Source: a virus
Virus record (IMG/VR): IMGVR_UViG_3300025282_000108
Location: 1-36,872 of that record
DNA: 36,872 nucleotides
Strand: one strand, 5' to 3'
Shown here: in pieces, positions 16,150-22,913 of the stretch
Position numbering within the stretch: the stretch's first letter is position 1
How the letters are laid out: each line of letters starts with the position of its first letter
Program-made: the position numbers and the translations under genes
The notes under the pieces: generated by a model
Database searches by the model: none
What the model was told of the DNA's origin: nothing
The model's input: the letters and a program-made list of their open reading frames with translations, nothing else

Positions 16150-16314
16150 TTAGGCTGTGATTAACTGCCTCCTACTCGTTCTTGAAGAATTTGTCAGTAT
16201 AGAACTCGGTAGTGTATTTATACTCTCATCGCAATTTACCTTTCTTCTAGGCGCATCAGGCATGGCTTGCTGATGCTCAAGTTTATAGTTGGGATCAATC
16301 AGTTTCTGATCCAA
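16150..16314 (-). CDS. Small hypothetical protein (54 residues), last gene of the operon
   Basis: The frame starts at TTG 16314 after AAGAG and reads MDQKLIDPNYKLEHQQAMPD, then APRRKVNCDESINTLP and SSRTSRRQLITA before the stop. An internal ATG would give 37 residues. It overlaps the end of the upstream gene by 16 bp and lies just before the terminator. Codon pattern and length make it a plausible gene. Function unknown. Confidence 0.5.
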   Translation of the reverse strand: MDQKLIDPNYKLEHQQAMPDAPRRKVNCDESINTLPSSILTNSSRTSRRQLITA

Positions 16315-16679
16315 CTCTTGCTCTCATCATCATCATTAAAAACAGCCCAATATTCATTAAATCTGTTTTTAGGAGAGTCAGAAAGTTTGTTTTGGAATAT
16401 AATTTTTACATTTCTCTTTGCAAGATAAAGTCTTAATGCATCAAATATAAATATTCCCTCATTTATCCCAAGGTTAACCCTTTGATCCCAATCGTCAGGG
16501 GAGTAGTGAGCATAGATAGCACGAAAATACTTTACAAAGTCAATCTTGTTATCGAACACATCCCAAAAACCATCATCATTAGCAGGATGACTGCCACCAG
16601 AATCAATGCCAAATTTCTTTAGGTCTCGATTTATTCGATCCCTCAAAAATCCTGCTCGGTTATCTCTGTGTTTTCTCAC
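16299..16679 (-). CDS. Hypothetical protein
   Basis: 126 residues from the GTG at 16679, which sits behind GGGGAGAG and overlaps the upstream stop (GTGA). A TTG at 16694 is less likely. Features: basic N terminus (RKHRDNRAGFLRDRINRDLK), KIDFVKYFRAIYAHYSPDDW and EGIFIFDALRLYLAKRN. Probably alpha-helical. No family recognised. Confidence 0.65.
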   Translation of the reverse strand: MRKHRDNRAGFLRDRINRDLKKFGIDSGGSHPANDDGFWDVFDNKIDFVKYFRAIYAHYSPDDWDQRVNLGINEGIFIFDALRLYLAKRNVKIIFQNKLSDSPKNRFNEYWAVFNDDDESKSWIRN

Positions 16680-17311
16680 GACTTCTCTCCCCAAGGCAGT
16701 TTGAACTTCTTAGCACAAACTTTCCCATAACCAACCCTAATGGATCGATCATCGGTCAGTTGTTTGTGGCAAGCAAAACAGTTACCTGATAGCTTTCCAT
16801 ACTCAGAGGCAACTTTCTCAGGATCAGCAACCAACCTAGTTAACAGATCAGTTATTTCCTGAGACCTTTGCTTTCCCTCGTATGCCAAGAACAAATCACC
16901 CTTGGTGTCGATTCTTCCGAAATAGAGATTGCACCCATATCCCTTTCCATCAGTCAGCATCAGTTGTCCATTGTATTTGGATGCTGATGTTGCACGATGA
17001 ATACGCAGGTCAGAATCACTGAGTTTCAACCATAATTTAGGAAAGGTTTTGCCCTTTGGATCGACTGCTCTTTTCATGAGCGCAAGAACTCCTTTTATAT
17101 TCGGAAGTTTTTGACTTGGAGGTGGTGGATTGTCCACCTGATCAACAAGTTTAAGCACCCAATCCCACTGCTTGTCAGAGAGTGATCCTCTCTTTTCAAA
17201 CTGTGAAAACAAACTGATGGCAAAGTTACTCGATATTTTCTTTTCATCGAGATAGCCTTTCAGCTTGTGGATGTTTTCCCTTTTGATCTCTGTTTGATTT
17301 ACTTCATTCAT
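16676..17311 (-). CDS. DUF6011-like zinc-ribbon protein
   Basis: A 211-residue protein. The C terminus (GKLSGNCFACHKQLTDDRSI then VGYGKVCAKKFKLPWG) is the DUF6011 pattern, with Cys pairs for one zinc (C..C ... C). The middle (IHRATSASKYNGQLMLTD ... CNLYFGRIDTKGDLFLA) is beta-rich. Function is unknown, probably nucleic-acid binding. RBS AGGAGG. Its 5' leader is a hammerhead ribozyme (17345-17397), so its mRNA would begin at the cleavage site about 80 nt upstream. Confidence 0.72.
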   Translation of the reverse strand: MNEVNQTEIKRENIHKLKGYLDEKKISSNFAISLFSQFEKRGSLSDKQWDWVLKLVDQVDNPPPPSQKLPNIKGVLALMKRAVDPKGKTFPKLWLKLSDSDLRIHRATSASKYNGQLMLTDGKGYGCNLYFGRIDTKGDLFLAYEGKQRSQEITDLLTRLVADPEKVASEYGKLSGNCFACHKQLTDDRSIRVGYGKVCAKKFKLPWGEKS

Positions 17312-17344
17312 AATAATTCCTCCTATGAATAAAAGTTAATATTA

Positions 17345-17397
17345 CTGATTTCGTAAGGTTACTCATTCAGTCTAGGCTACCAATGCCTAGAGATCAG
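17345..17397 (-). ncRNA. Hammerhead ribozyme HH-F (type III), leader of the DUF6011-like gene
   Basis: Minus strand, 5' to 3': stem III strand CTGAT, C17, cleavage (17392/17391), stem I TCTAGGC/GCCTAGA with 7-nt loop, core CTGAATGA, stem II GTAA-CC-TTAC, GAA, stem III strand ATCAG. All helices pair without mismatch. The core carries one extra A (CUGA-A-UGA) relative to CUGANGA, as in copies A and E. The cleavage triplet AUC fits the NUH rule. Confidence 0.88.
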
Positions 17398-17633
17398 ATA
17401 GACTGCCGATCACAAGGTGTGCCATTCACACTCGATCCATACCAACCATGCTAAGAACTTGGTTTAATTAAAATGAATATGTCTATTCAAATTTAAACTG
17501 GTTTGGACATTCGCCAATCCGAAAACAGACGAACTCTTTATCTCCAACCTTAAAGAAATTCACGCATCATTCGCTCACAATGATTTCTCTGTAAGATCAG
17601 CAGTCAGGTGATTTCAAGCAAACCACAAACTCA
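17398..17633 (-). other. Mostly non-coding stretch with possible short coding remnant
   Basis: No gene over 40 codons. On the minus strand one frame reads MNFFKVGDKEFVCFRIGE then CPNQFKFE and a stop (GTG start, 26 residues), without a good Shine-Dalgarno sequence. A GTGTG-CCATT-CACAC hairpin lies at about 17418-17435. The region may be decayed gene sequence between two ribozymes. Confidence 0.3.
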
Positions 17634-17783
17634 TTATTGTTTTTGTTGAAGATACAACTCTAACCTGTCATTGTTTTCACTCTCGGTCAAAGGTTTACCC
17701 AACAGGGATATTTTTTACGAGTCAACAATTTTGTTAAACCCTAACTCGCCACTATTTTGATGATTTAGTGGATTCTTTGCCAT
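17634..17783 (-). pseudogene. Broken 48-codon gene with one in-frame stop, downstream of ribozyme G
   Basis: From ATG 17783 the frame reads MAKNPLNHQNSGELGFNKI then VDS and TAA (17715-17717). It continues in the same frame as KISLLGKPLTESENNDRLEL then YLQQKQ and a double stop. The second half looks strongly protein-like. A 29-bp segment (17672-17700) matches the VWA gene (18670-18698) at 28 positions, in the corresponding frame (GKPLTxSEN). It is either a pseudogene, two minigenes, or an assembly error at the stop. Confidence 0.5.
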
Positions 17784-17793
17784 TCTTAGACAG

Positions 17794-17853
17794 CAAACTG
17801 TTTCGACTCTTTTGAGTCATCATCAGCGAAAATACACATTTTCGGACAGTTTG
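17794..17853 (-). ncRNA. Hammerhead ribozyme HH-G (type III), upstream of the broken small gene
   Basis: Minus strand: stem III strand CAAACTGT, C17, cleavage (17845/17844), stem I CGAAAAT-GTGT-ATTTTCG, core CTGATGA, one extra U, stem II GACTC-AAAA-GAGTC, GAA, stem III strand ACAGTTTG. All three helices are perfect (8, 7 and 5 bp). The GUC cleavage triplet is optimal. No clear intact gene follows at once, only the broken frame at 17783. Confidence 0.9.
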
Positions 17854-17894
17854 GTCAAATTCGACCTCGAAATCTCCACGAGGAGACAAAGTTA

Positions 17895-17933
17895 GGGGAG
17901 TAGTAAGGGCATAACATACCCCTAAAACTCCCC
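17895..17933 (-). terminator. GGGGAGT hairpin at the 3' end of the VWA gene
   Basis: Minus strand: GGGGAGTTTTAGGG with a loop, then CCCTTACTACTCCCC, just after the VWA stop codon. It has no U tract, so it more likely protects an RNA 3' end than terminates. Sister hairpins with the same GGGGA(A)GTC sequence follow two other genes of the operon. Confidence 0.6.
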
Positions 17934-17941
17934 TTTTCAGC

Positions 17942-19357
17942 CTAATCTTCCCTAAGACAATGTGGAGGGAGATTGATTACTTCACCAAAATGAGGCTCTA
18001 TATCGTGACACCAATTTGGGATTTCACCTGTACTCGCCCACAAGGTAGGAATACTCGGCTCTTTATCTTTAGCCACTGGATAAAATTCTCCATCGGTAAA
18101 GATAATTATGCCCTGTATGTCTGCAACATCATCTGTATAGTCATTGAGCAGATTGAAGATAGGTGTCAATTCTGTGCCACCACCACCCCTTGCTTTCAAA
18201 TCTAATTGTTCGCCTGAGGCAATGTCGAATTCATCCCACCATTCATCTTGCTCATTCTTATAAACATGCGTTGCACACCAACAGACTTTGACCTTTTCAA
18301 TATTGCATTGCTCGATCAATCCTTGAACCTGAGCACCAAATCCTTTCAGATATGCTCTCGTTGATTCCGAGACATCAATACCGATTGCCAAAGTACCGCC
18401 CATTGCTGATGGTTTCCTACTTGGCAGATAGTTTCCTGATCTGTAAGTAGTATCCCTCCATATATGGTTTCGGTGTGGTCTATTCCAAGTGGTTTCGTTG
18501 GGGAAAACACTCACCAACCAGTCTTGAATCTTTTCAAGATAGTTGGCTATTTCGACTTCAAGACCATCCAGTCTTCCACGAAATATATTTTCACCATCGC
18601 CTTTTCCACAAGCACGATCAACACTCTCTGAAACTCGAACTTTATTTTTCAATTCAGTTTGAGCATCAATGTTTTCACTCTTGGTCAAAGGTTTACCCTT
18701 GTCATTAACAGCATCCCATACACCACCTGCTGTATCAAAATCGGATGGTCTTCCTTGGTTTGAATTACCAAGGTCATCACCCTCTTTTTTGCCATTAGAT
18801 GAGTCATCTTGATCACCGTCCTGATCGCCACCTTGGTTTGCACCACCTTGGCTATCATCTTGATCACCATTCTGACTTGAACTGGAACTCCCACCATTTT
18901 GCTTTTCAGCTTTCTGTTCTTGTTCCAATTTGGCATAGATTTCGTCTGCTGTTTTACCGACATATTCGGTCTTATACAAAGCACCCTCAGGCATCTTCCA
19001 ATACGAGATTTCACCTGTCCTAGATAATTCGCCATTGATTGCGTAATCGCAAGCAACATTCCATAATTTAGGATCACGTTTTTCTCGCCTCAAATGGTGC
19101 GCCCAAGTACAGTGTAATGCCTCATGGATCAGGGTAAATTTTAACTCTGACTCATCGCATTTATTCACAAACTTGTCGCACCAAAAGATATGAGTGCCAT
19201 CAGTTGCCATCGTGTCACACACACTCTCAGATACTTCCTTGAGTATGAGTGGCACAATCATTGATGCAATCCCTAGCCTGCCCTCTTGGACAATGCTTGT
19301 TCTTGCCTTAATGATTTTATGTTCTGCCACTTTACTGGCAGTAGTTTGTTTATCCAT
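17942..19357 (-). CDS. DUF2201-type metallopeptidase-like/VWA protein
   Basis: 471 residues from ATG 19357 (MDKQTT, behind AGGAG). The ORF extends to 19381 but lacks an RBS there. Residues about 50-110 contain TLIHEALHCTWAHHLRRE (HExxH plus distal His), the zinc-peptidase-like N-terminal domain of DUF2201. Next comes a low-complexity Gly/Gln/Asp/Ser linker (about 150-210). The C-terminal VWA-like domain has GIDVSES (MIDAS DxSxS) and IIIFTDGEF. Such proteins act with MoxR AAA ATPases, which here is encoded three genes upstream in the same operon. Substrate unknown. Unlike its neighbours it has no recognisable hammerhead leader, only a hairpin and an operator. Confidence 0.85.
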   Translation of the reverse strand: MDKQTTASKVAEHKIIKARTSIVQEGRLGIASMIVPLILKEVSESVCDTMATDGTHIFWCDKFVNKCDESELKFTLIHEALHCTWAHHLRREKRDPKLWNVACDYAINGELSRTGEISYWKMPEGALYKTEYVGKTADEIYAKLEQEQKAEKQNGGSSSSSQNGDQDDSQGGANQGGDQDGDQDDSSNGKKEGDDLGNSNQGRPSDFDTAGGVWDAVNDKGKPLTKSENIDAQTELKNKVRVSESVDRACGKGDGENIFRGRLDGLEVEIANYLEKIQDWLVSVFPNETTWNRPHRNHIWRDTTYRSGNYLPSRKPSAMGGTLAIGIDVSESTRAYLKGFGAQVQGLIEQCNIEKVKVCWCATHVYKNEQDEWWDEFDIASGEQLDLKARGGGGTELTPIFNLLNDYTDDVADIQGIIIFTDGEFYPVAKDKEPSIPTLWASTGEIPNWCHDIEPHFGEVINLPPHCLRED

Positions 19358-19385
19358 AATTTTTCTCCTATTTATAAACAAATTT

Positions 19386-19402
19386 GTAAGCAGAATGCTT
19401 AC
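19386..19402 (-). promoter_or_regulatory. Leader hairpin of the VWA gene
   Basis: GTAAGC-ATTCT-GCTTAC on the minus strand, about 30 nt before the start codon. It occupies the position of ribozyme stem I in the sister leaders but no CUGANGA core follows. It may be a degenerate ribozyme or a simple mRNA hairpin. Confidence 0.55.
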
Positions 19403-19410
19403 ATGAAAAC

Positions 19411-19432
19411 AAATATTGACTGGTCAATAATT
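19411..19432. promoter_or_regulatory. Operator palindrome copy 9
   Basis: AATATTGACTGGTCAATAAT lies between the upstream gene and the VWA leader hairpin. The left arm is intact and the right arm has one late change. Confidence 0.65.
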
Positions 19433-19457
19433 GCTTTCAGTTAAGCACTCAGGATTT

Positions 19458-19479
19458 GGGGAAGTCTTTCGACTTCCCC
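19458..19479 (-). terminator. GGGGAAGTC hairpin at the 3' end of the 326-residue gene
   Basis: GGGGAAGTC-GAAA-GACTTCCCC on the minus strand: a 9-bp perfect stem with a GNRA tetraloop, 10 nt after the stop codon. There is no U tract. The GAAA loop exists only on the minus strand, supporting an RNA role there. Confidence 0.65.
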
Positions 19480-19488
19480 ATTCCCGAA

Positions 19489-20469
19489 CTAGAACAATCC
19501 CTTTGCTGTGTCGGAAACTTTAATTTCCTTTTCAGCCTTACGCAGTTTTTTAACTGTGGCTTTTCTAGTTTTCCCATCTTTCTTGAGATTGCCCTGAGAT
19601 TTTGCTTTCACAATATCTTTTTGCAGAGTGGTAATTGTTTTCTTCAGATTGTCATCATCAGTCAACAAGTAGTCATCCACAACATCGAGCAAATCCCTCA
19701 AGCTATCAAAACTTGAATCCCTGAGAGGATTTTTAGATGGATTTTTTGGATCAAAGGCATCCAATCGGTCTGCCAAATTTTCAACCAAGCCAACCAATTT
19801 TTTCGCAGTATGCGAATCCGCATTCTGCTTGATTGATTTTTCCTTGGCTAATTCATTGGCAACGATGTTTGCACGAACATCCTCATCGATCTGAACTCGA
19901 ATATCGCCTGAGTTAAACTCATTGATAATTCCGATTTCATATTCAAAGATATATCGTGCTCTGAGATCATCAACACTTGGATAATCCAACCTATTAAATA
20001 AGTCACCTAATCCAGTGTGTTTCTGTTCTGCAACTTCGATTGCATCCTCATAACCATCGATGATTTCGTCAACCTCATCAAAGAATCTCTTTTGATATTC
20101 TTTGACTTGTTGTTCAAACCATTCAAGTTGGTCAGCAGGTAACAATCGCCATTCACCGCCTTTGACTCGCCTGTGGGTTCCTGCAACATAACTTGTGCCC
20201 TCACCCAAGACACGATCCTCAGCATCAATCCAAGGCAATGTTCTCTTGTAGATCACATTGTTTCGGAACTGCTTGCCGATTTTCGTTGGCTTTCGCAAAA
20301 AATCACGATCAAATAAATGCTTAGACACATTGACTAGAGTTTCATCGGCATTTTTATTATCTGCCAATTCTCTCTTTGCCTCTGTGTCAGCTTTTATGCC
20401 ACTGTAAGTTTTTATAGTGGCTTGTACTTTCACGCACTTTTCAGCGAGAGTGGTTTTCGTTTTACTCAT
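19489..20469 (-). CDS. MoxR/VWA-associated hypothetical protein (DUF3150-like)
   Basis: A 326-residue protein, helical and highly charged: HLFDRDFLRKPTKIGKQFRN, YKRTLPWIDAEDRVLGEG, QQVKEYQKRFFDEVDEI, and a Lys-rich C terminus. A protein of this type commonly sits between phage MoxR and VWA genes and recalls DUF3150, a match I cannot verify. It may act as adaptor or substrate of the MoxR complex. RBS AGGAG. Its mRNA would be released by the type I hammerhead at 20520-20576. Confidence 0.65.
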   Translation of the reverse strand: MSKTKTTLAEKCVKVQATIKTYSGIKADTEAKRELADNKNADETLVNVSKHLFDRDFLRKPTKIGKQFRNNVIYKRTLPWIDAEDRVLGEGTSYVAGTHRRVKGGEWRLLPADQLEWFEQQVKEYQKRFFDEVDEIIDGYEDAIEVAEQKHTGLGDLFNRLDYPSVDDLRARYIFEYEIGIINEFNSGDIRVQIDEDVRANIVANELAKEKSIKQNADSHTAKKLVGLVENLADRLDAFDPKNPSKNPLRDSSFDSLRDLLDVVDDYLLTDDDNLKKTITTLQKDIVKAKSQGNLKKDGKTRKATVKKLRKAEKEIKVSDTAKGLF

Positions 20470-20519
20470 GTTATTTCTCCTATAAGTAAAAGATTAATAT
20501 TAGTCAGCATTACGCTGAC

Positions 20520-20576
20520 ACCAATACCCAACCTTTCGATTGGGTTTCATAGCATCTCAGCTAATCTTCAGTTGGC
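20520..20576 (-). ncRNA. Hammerhead ribozyme HH-D (type I, circularly permuted), spans a stop codon
   Basis: Minus strand order: stem I strand GCCAA, core CTGAAGA, stem II TAGC-TGAGAT-GCTA (flanked by U-U), GAA, stem III ACCCAA with 8-nt loop TTGGGT, A17, cleavage (20525/20524), stem I strand TTGGT. Stem III is closed and stem I open, so this is a type I permutation, unlike the other six copies. The TGA of the core is the stop codon of the 61-residue gene. The cleavage triplet is GUA. Confidence 0.82.
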
Positions 20577-20753
20577 TTGTTCTTCTTCAGCAGAAATTGT
20601 TATTGAAGTATCTACTTCAGAATCAATATACGAATCTGGATTAGAAAGTAGCCACCCCTCTACAATGCTTTTAGCATCTTCTATTGAGTTGGCATTAACT
20701 TCTATTGAATATCCAGTTGAGACAACCGCAGTCACGCGATATTTTCCACTCAT
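20568..20753 (-). CDS. Small hypothetical protein between two ribozymes
   Basis: A 61-residue protein with MSGKYRVTAVVSTGYSIEVN, ANSIEDAKSIVEGWLL and an acidic tail (SAEEEQAN). The beta-beta-alpha pattern with an xxSxEDAxxxV motif resembles short DpnD/PcfM-like phage proteins. Function unknown. RBS AGGAG. Its last codons form stem I of ribozyme D and its leader is ribozyme E, so its transcript would be trimmed at both ends by ribozymes. Confidence 0.65.
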   Translation of the reverse strand: MSGKYRVTAVVSTGYSIEVNANSIEDAKSIVEGWLLSNPDSYIDSEVDTSITISAEEEQAN

Positions 20754-20795
20754 AATTGTTTCTCCTAATTATGAAAATTAATATTACTGATTTGT

Positions 20796-20848
20796 AATCG
20801 TTTCGTGGTTACTCATTCAGGCATGGCTACCAATGCCATACAACGATT
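20796..20848 (-). ncRNA. Hammerhead ribozyme HH-E (type III) with minimal stem II
   Basis: Minus strand: stem III strand AATCGT, U17, cleavage (20842/20841), stem I GTATGGC/GCCATGC with one G-U pair and loop ATTGGTA, core CTGAATGA (extra A), stem II GT-AACC-AC of only 2 bp, GAA, stem III strand ACGATT. Helices I and III are strong. The short helix II may slow cleavage. Loop I and the core match copy F although stem sequences differ. Confidence 0.8.
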
Positions 20849-20918
20849 GCTAGTGGCGCGATGGGATAGGAGAAATCAAAAAGACCATCGCCCTCTAAGG
20901 CGAGGTGATGCCACTAGC
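20849..20918 (-). terminator. Long inverted repeat with internal terminator-like hairpin after the MoxR gene
   Basis: GCTAGTGGC (20849-20857) and GCCACTAGC (20910-20918) pair perfectly, extendable with CGAT/ATCG. On the minus strand the enclosed segment holds CATC-CGCC/GGCGATG followed by GTCTTTTTGATTT, a plausible intrinsic terminator. The repeat abuts stem III of ribozyme E. Confidence 0.5.
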
Positions 20919-20941
20919 ATCGAATGCGATTGATTTACCAG

Positions 20942-22036
20942 TTAAACCAAAATGTCTTGGTTCTTGATATGCCAATCAATGAAAACTTTCGTTTTCTTGA
21001 ATGATTTCTCTTTAGTCGTGAGTGCCTTTACAAACAACACTGCATATTCCTTGGCATCGAAACGATTGACATAGGTCAATGCGTTATCGAAATCAGAGGA
21101 ATTTTTTACAGCAGAAAGCAAGGATGCTACCGAGGCATACTGTAATTCAGTACGCTCAGGTAGTTTTGCTTTCTTTGGATCGCTCAGGATTTTCTTGGGA
21201 GACTCCAAATCGTTTTGGAATGCAACAAAGGTTAAATACTCTCTTGCACATACCTCACCAAGATAAGCCTCTAGCACTGGCTGTATTAGTGTTTGTCTTG
21301 GTTCACCGCTCAGGAACTCACTGCATTGATGCCAAGTACGAGGTGCAGGAAATCCGCCCTCTTGTTTTGGATCAAATTGATGCAAGAACTGAGGCTGAAA
21401 AGATATGAATGCAAGTATGTCTGCATGAATATCATTTTGGTAAGCCCAATTCAGCCACTCCTTAGGATCAGGAATTAATTCCAGTCTCAAACATGCTGAC
21501 TGAAAATGAGTCAACAGTCTGTTTGATCCTGCCCTGTCCGAGGAAAGGTTTCCTGCCATCAAAACTTTCCACCCTATCGGCAATTTATAATCAGTGCCTA
21601 TTCGACCCTCAAATATTAATTGCCTAAAGATGTTCTGCAATGCAGGGCTTGCTTGAGGAATCTCATCGCACAAAAGTATGCCCTTACTGTTTGGATCAGT
21701 AGGTAGATTATCGAGCAATGCTCTTTTTTGCAGGTATCGGTTATCCTTGGTTTTTTCAACTATGGGTACACCACCAAAATCGATGGTTTCATACAGACCT
21801 AATCTAAACCCACAATACCCCAATTCGTCTTTCTTTGGAGTTATGTTGTGCTCAGGAATGCCTCTAACACCTCTGATAACTTTTAGTTTTAGATAATCTG
21901 CATATAGTTGTAAAACAGAATAACTCAATGCTGTTTTTCCGATAGCAGGACTACCGATTATTAGCGGAGTGCTTTCCACACAATGTATAAGATTATGTAA
22001 GACAGCCTCGACTACTTCAGTTGCTTTTAATTTCAT
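20942..22036 (-). CDS. MoxR-family AAA+ ATPase
   Basis: 364 residues: Walker A IGSPAIGKTALS (about 27-38), Walker B GILLCDEIPQASPALQ (about 119-134), sensor-1-like KVLMAGNLSSDRAGSNR with the Arg-rich turn expected of MoxR, and ERTELQYASVASLL near the C terminus. MoxR ATPases remodel or load VWA partners. The DUF2201/VWA gene lies downstream in the same operon. RBS AGGAG, leader ribozyme C. Confidence 0.88.
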   Translation of the reverse strand: MKLKATEVVEAVLHNLIHCVESTPLIIGSPAIGKTALSYSVLQLYADYLKLKVIRGVRGIPEHNITPKKDELGYCGFRLGLYETIDFGGVPIVEKTKDNRYLQKRALLDNLPTDPNSKGILLCDEIPQASPALQNIFRQLIFEGRIGTDYKLPIGWKVLMAGNLSSDRAGSNRLLTHFQSACLRLELIPDPKEWLNWAYQNDIHADILAFISFQPQFLHQFDPKQEGGFPAPRTWHQCSEFLSGEPRQTLIQPVLEAYLGEVCAREYLTFVAFQNDLESPKKILSDPKKAKLPERTELQYASVASLLSAVKNSSDFDNALTYVNRFDAKEYAVLFVKALTTKEKSFKKTKVFIDWHIKNQDILV

Positions 22037-22070
22037 AATAATTTCTCCTATGATTAAAGCAGTTAAAATT

Positions 22071-22120
22071 GCTGTTTCATACTTTCGTAATCATCAGTCA
22101 GAGTTACACTCTGATACAGC
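22071..22120 (-). ncRNA. Hammerhead ribozyme HH-C (type III), leader of the MoxR gene
   Basis: Minus strand: stem III strand GCTGT, A17, cleavage (22115/22114), stem I TCAGAG-TGTAA-CTCTGA, canonical core CTGATGA, stem II TAC-GAAA-GTA flanked by a U-U mismatch, GAA, stem III strand ACAGC. Cleavage triplet GUA. Helices I and III are perfect (6 and 5 bp). Confidence 0.88.
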
Positions 22121-22130
22121 GAGCAGAATC

Positions 22131-22152
22131 AAATATTGACTGATCAATATTT
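22131..22152. promoter_or_regulatory. Operator palindrome copy 10
   Basis: AATATTGACTGATCAATATT lies 11 bp upstream of ribozyme C, in the gap before the MoxR gene. The arms are intact except for one inner base. Confidence 0.7.
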
Positions 22153-22171
22153 AACTCTGCCCTGTGCCGAC

Positions 22172-22387
22172 TCAGTATCGATGAATTAATTCTCTTAATT
22201 CCTGATTGATCTTGAGGTCAACACTCTCGTTGAATGCATCAATGATTGCATCATTGATTACATTCTCTTTTGCCTTGAGCAAGGCATCGCGATTGTCACC
22301 AACTGCGATTAGTTGAGTATGAGGCTGTCCTCTGTACTCTGCTCTTTTGGTACGCTCGTACCCATCGATTTTTCTTGGTCTACTCAT
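22172..22387 (-). CDS. Small hypothetical protein
   Basis: A 71-residue protein: basic N terminus (MSRPRKIDGYERTKRAEYRG) then a helical part (ALLKAKENVINDAIIDAFNE). Possibly DNA-binding; no family recognised. RBS AGGAG. Its leader is ribozyme B. Confidence 0.6.
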   Translation of the reverse strand: MSRPRKIDGYERTKRAEYRGQPHTQLIAVGDNRDALLKAKENVINDAIIDAFNESVDLKINQELRELIHRY

Positions 22388-22405
22388 TTTGATCTCCTAT
22401 GAATA

Positions 22406-22467
22406 AATCTGTTTCGCATATCCCATTACAGGATGCTCATCAGTCTGGTTAATTCCAGATACAGATT
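22406..22467 (-). ncRNA. Hammerhead ribozyme HH-B (type III), canonical core
   Basis: Minus strand: stem III strand AATCTGT, A17, cleavage (22460/22459), stem I TCTGG-AATTAA-CCAGA, core CTGATGA, stem II GCAT/ATGC with inner CC/GG, GAA, stem III strand ACAGATT. All conserved core bases are present, stem III is 7 bp and perfect, and the triplet is GUA. This copy most closely fits the textbook consensus. Confidence 0.93.
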
Positions 22468-22476
22468 GAAAGAATT

Positions 22477-22497
22477 GGGGAGTCATTACGACTCCCC
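22477..22497 (-). terminator. GGGGAGTC hairpin downstream of the 116-residue gene
   Basis: GGGGAGTC and GACTCCCC form an 8-bp perfect stem with a 5-nt loop, about 65 nt after the stop codon and just before ribozyme B. Same stem sequence as the hairpins at 17895 and 19458. On the plus strand it is followed by TTTATT, so plus-strand termination is also possible. Confidence 0.6.
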
Positions 22498-22515
22498 TTT
22501 ATTCTCCTCACCACT

Positions 22516-22556
22516 GCTTATGGTTACTCATTCAAGAGACCATTTGAGATGGTGTT
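22516..22556 (-). pseudogene. Degenerate hammerhead remnant
   Basis: Minus strand ACCAT-CTCAA-ATGGT followed by TTGAATGAGTAACC. It keeps a stem I-like hairpin and the GAATGAGTAACC block of copies E and F, but the core C is displaced and GAAA is absent. Probably an inactive former ribozyme. Confidence 0.45.
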
Positions 22557-22562
22557 TTTGGG

Positions 22563-22913
22563 TTAAGCCAAATCCAGTAAGGTGATAGGAACTGTCCAAG
22601 TTACTGATCTCGCTCCAGTGAGGATGCCTCGATCATCTCTTTTTGCAGACCTAACTTTGACTATGGCTTTGGTGCGATTGATTTTGGTCAATGTACCAGT
22701 TGCCTCTTTTCCTTTGTTGTCCTCAAACTTGACTTTATCACCAACAGAGATCGTAGCTTTTTTATCTTTGATCTCTTGCGCTCTAAGCTCTTTTCTTCTG
22801 CTTACAAGGCTAGATGCCACTTCGTTAAGACTGTTTAGGTCTGTGATCTCATTGATTGAGTATATTGCGTTTGCAACATTGTTTTCTTCTACTGAGAATT
22901 CTAATTTATCCAT
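22563..22913 (-). CDS. Hypothetical protein with C-terminal SH3/KOW-like domain
   Basis: A 116-residue protein: helical N terminus (SVEENNVANAIYSINEITDL), then VGDKVKFEDNKGKEATGT with LTKINRTKAIVKV, a KOW/SH3-barrel-like beta pattern, ending VTWTVPITLLDLA. It could bind nucleic acid. First gene of the ribozyme operon. RBS GAGGAG. Leader ribozyme A. Confidence 0.65.
   Translation of the reverse strand: MDKLEFSVEENNVANAIYSINEITDLNSLNEVASSLVSRRKELRAQEIKDKKATISVGDKVKFEDNKGKEATGTLTKINRTKAIVKVRSAKRDDRGILTGARSVTWTVPITLLDLA

Noticed and set aside
19386-19440. Possible hammerhead in the VWA gene leader
   Set aside because: A stem I-like hairpin is present, but the nearby CTGAGTG and GAAAG do not give the conserved core or compatible helices.
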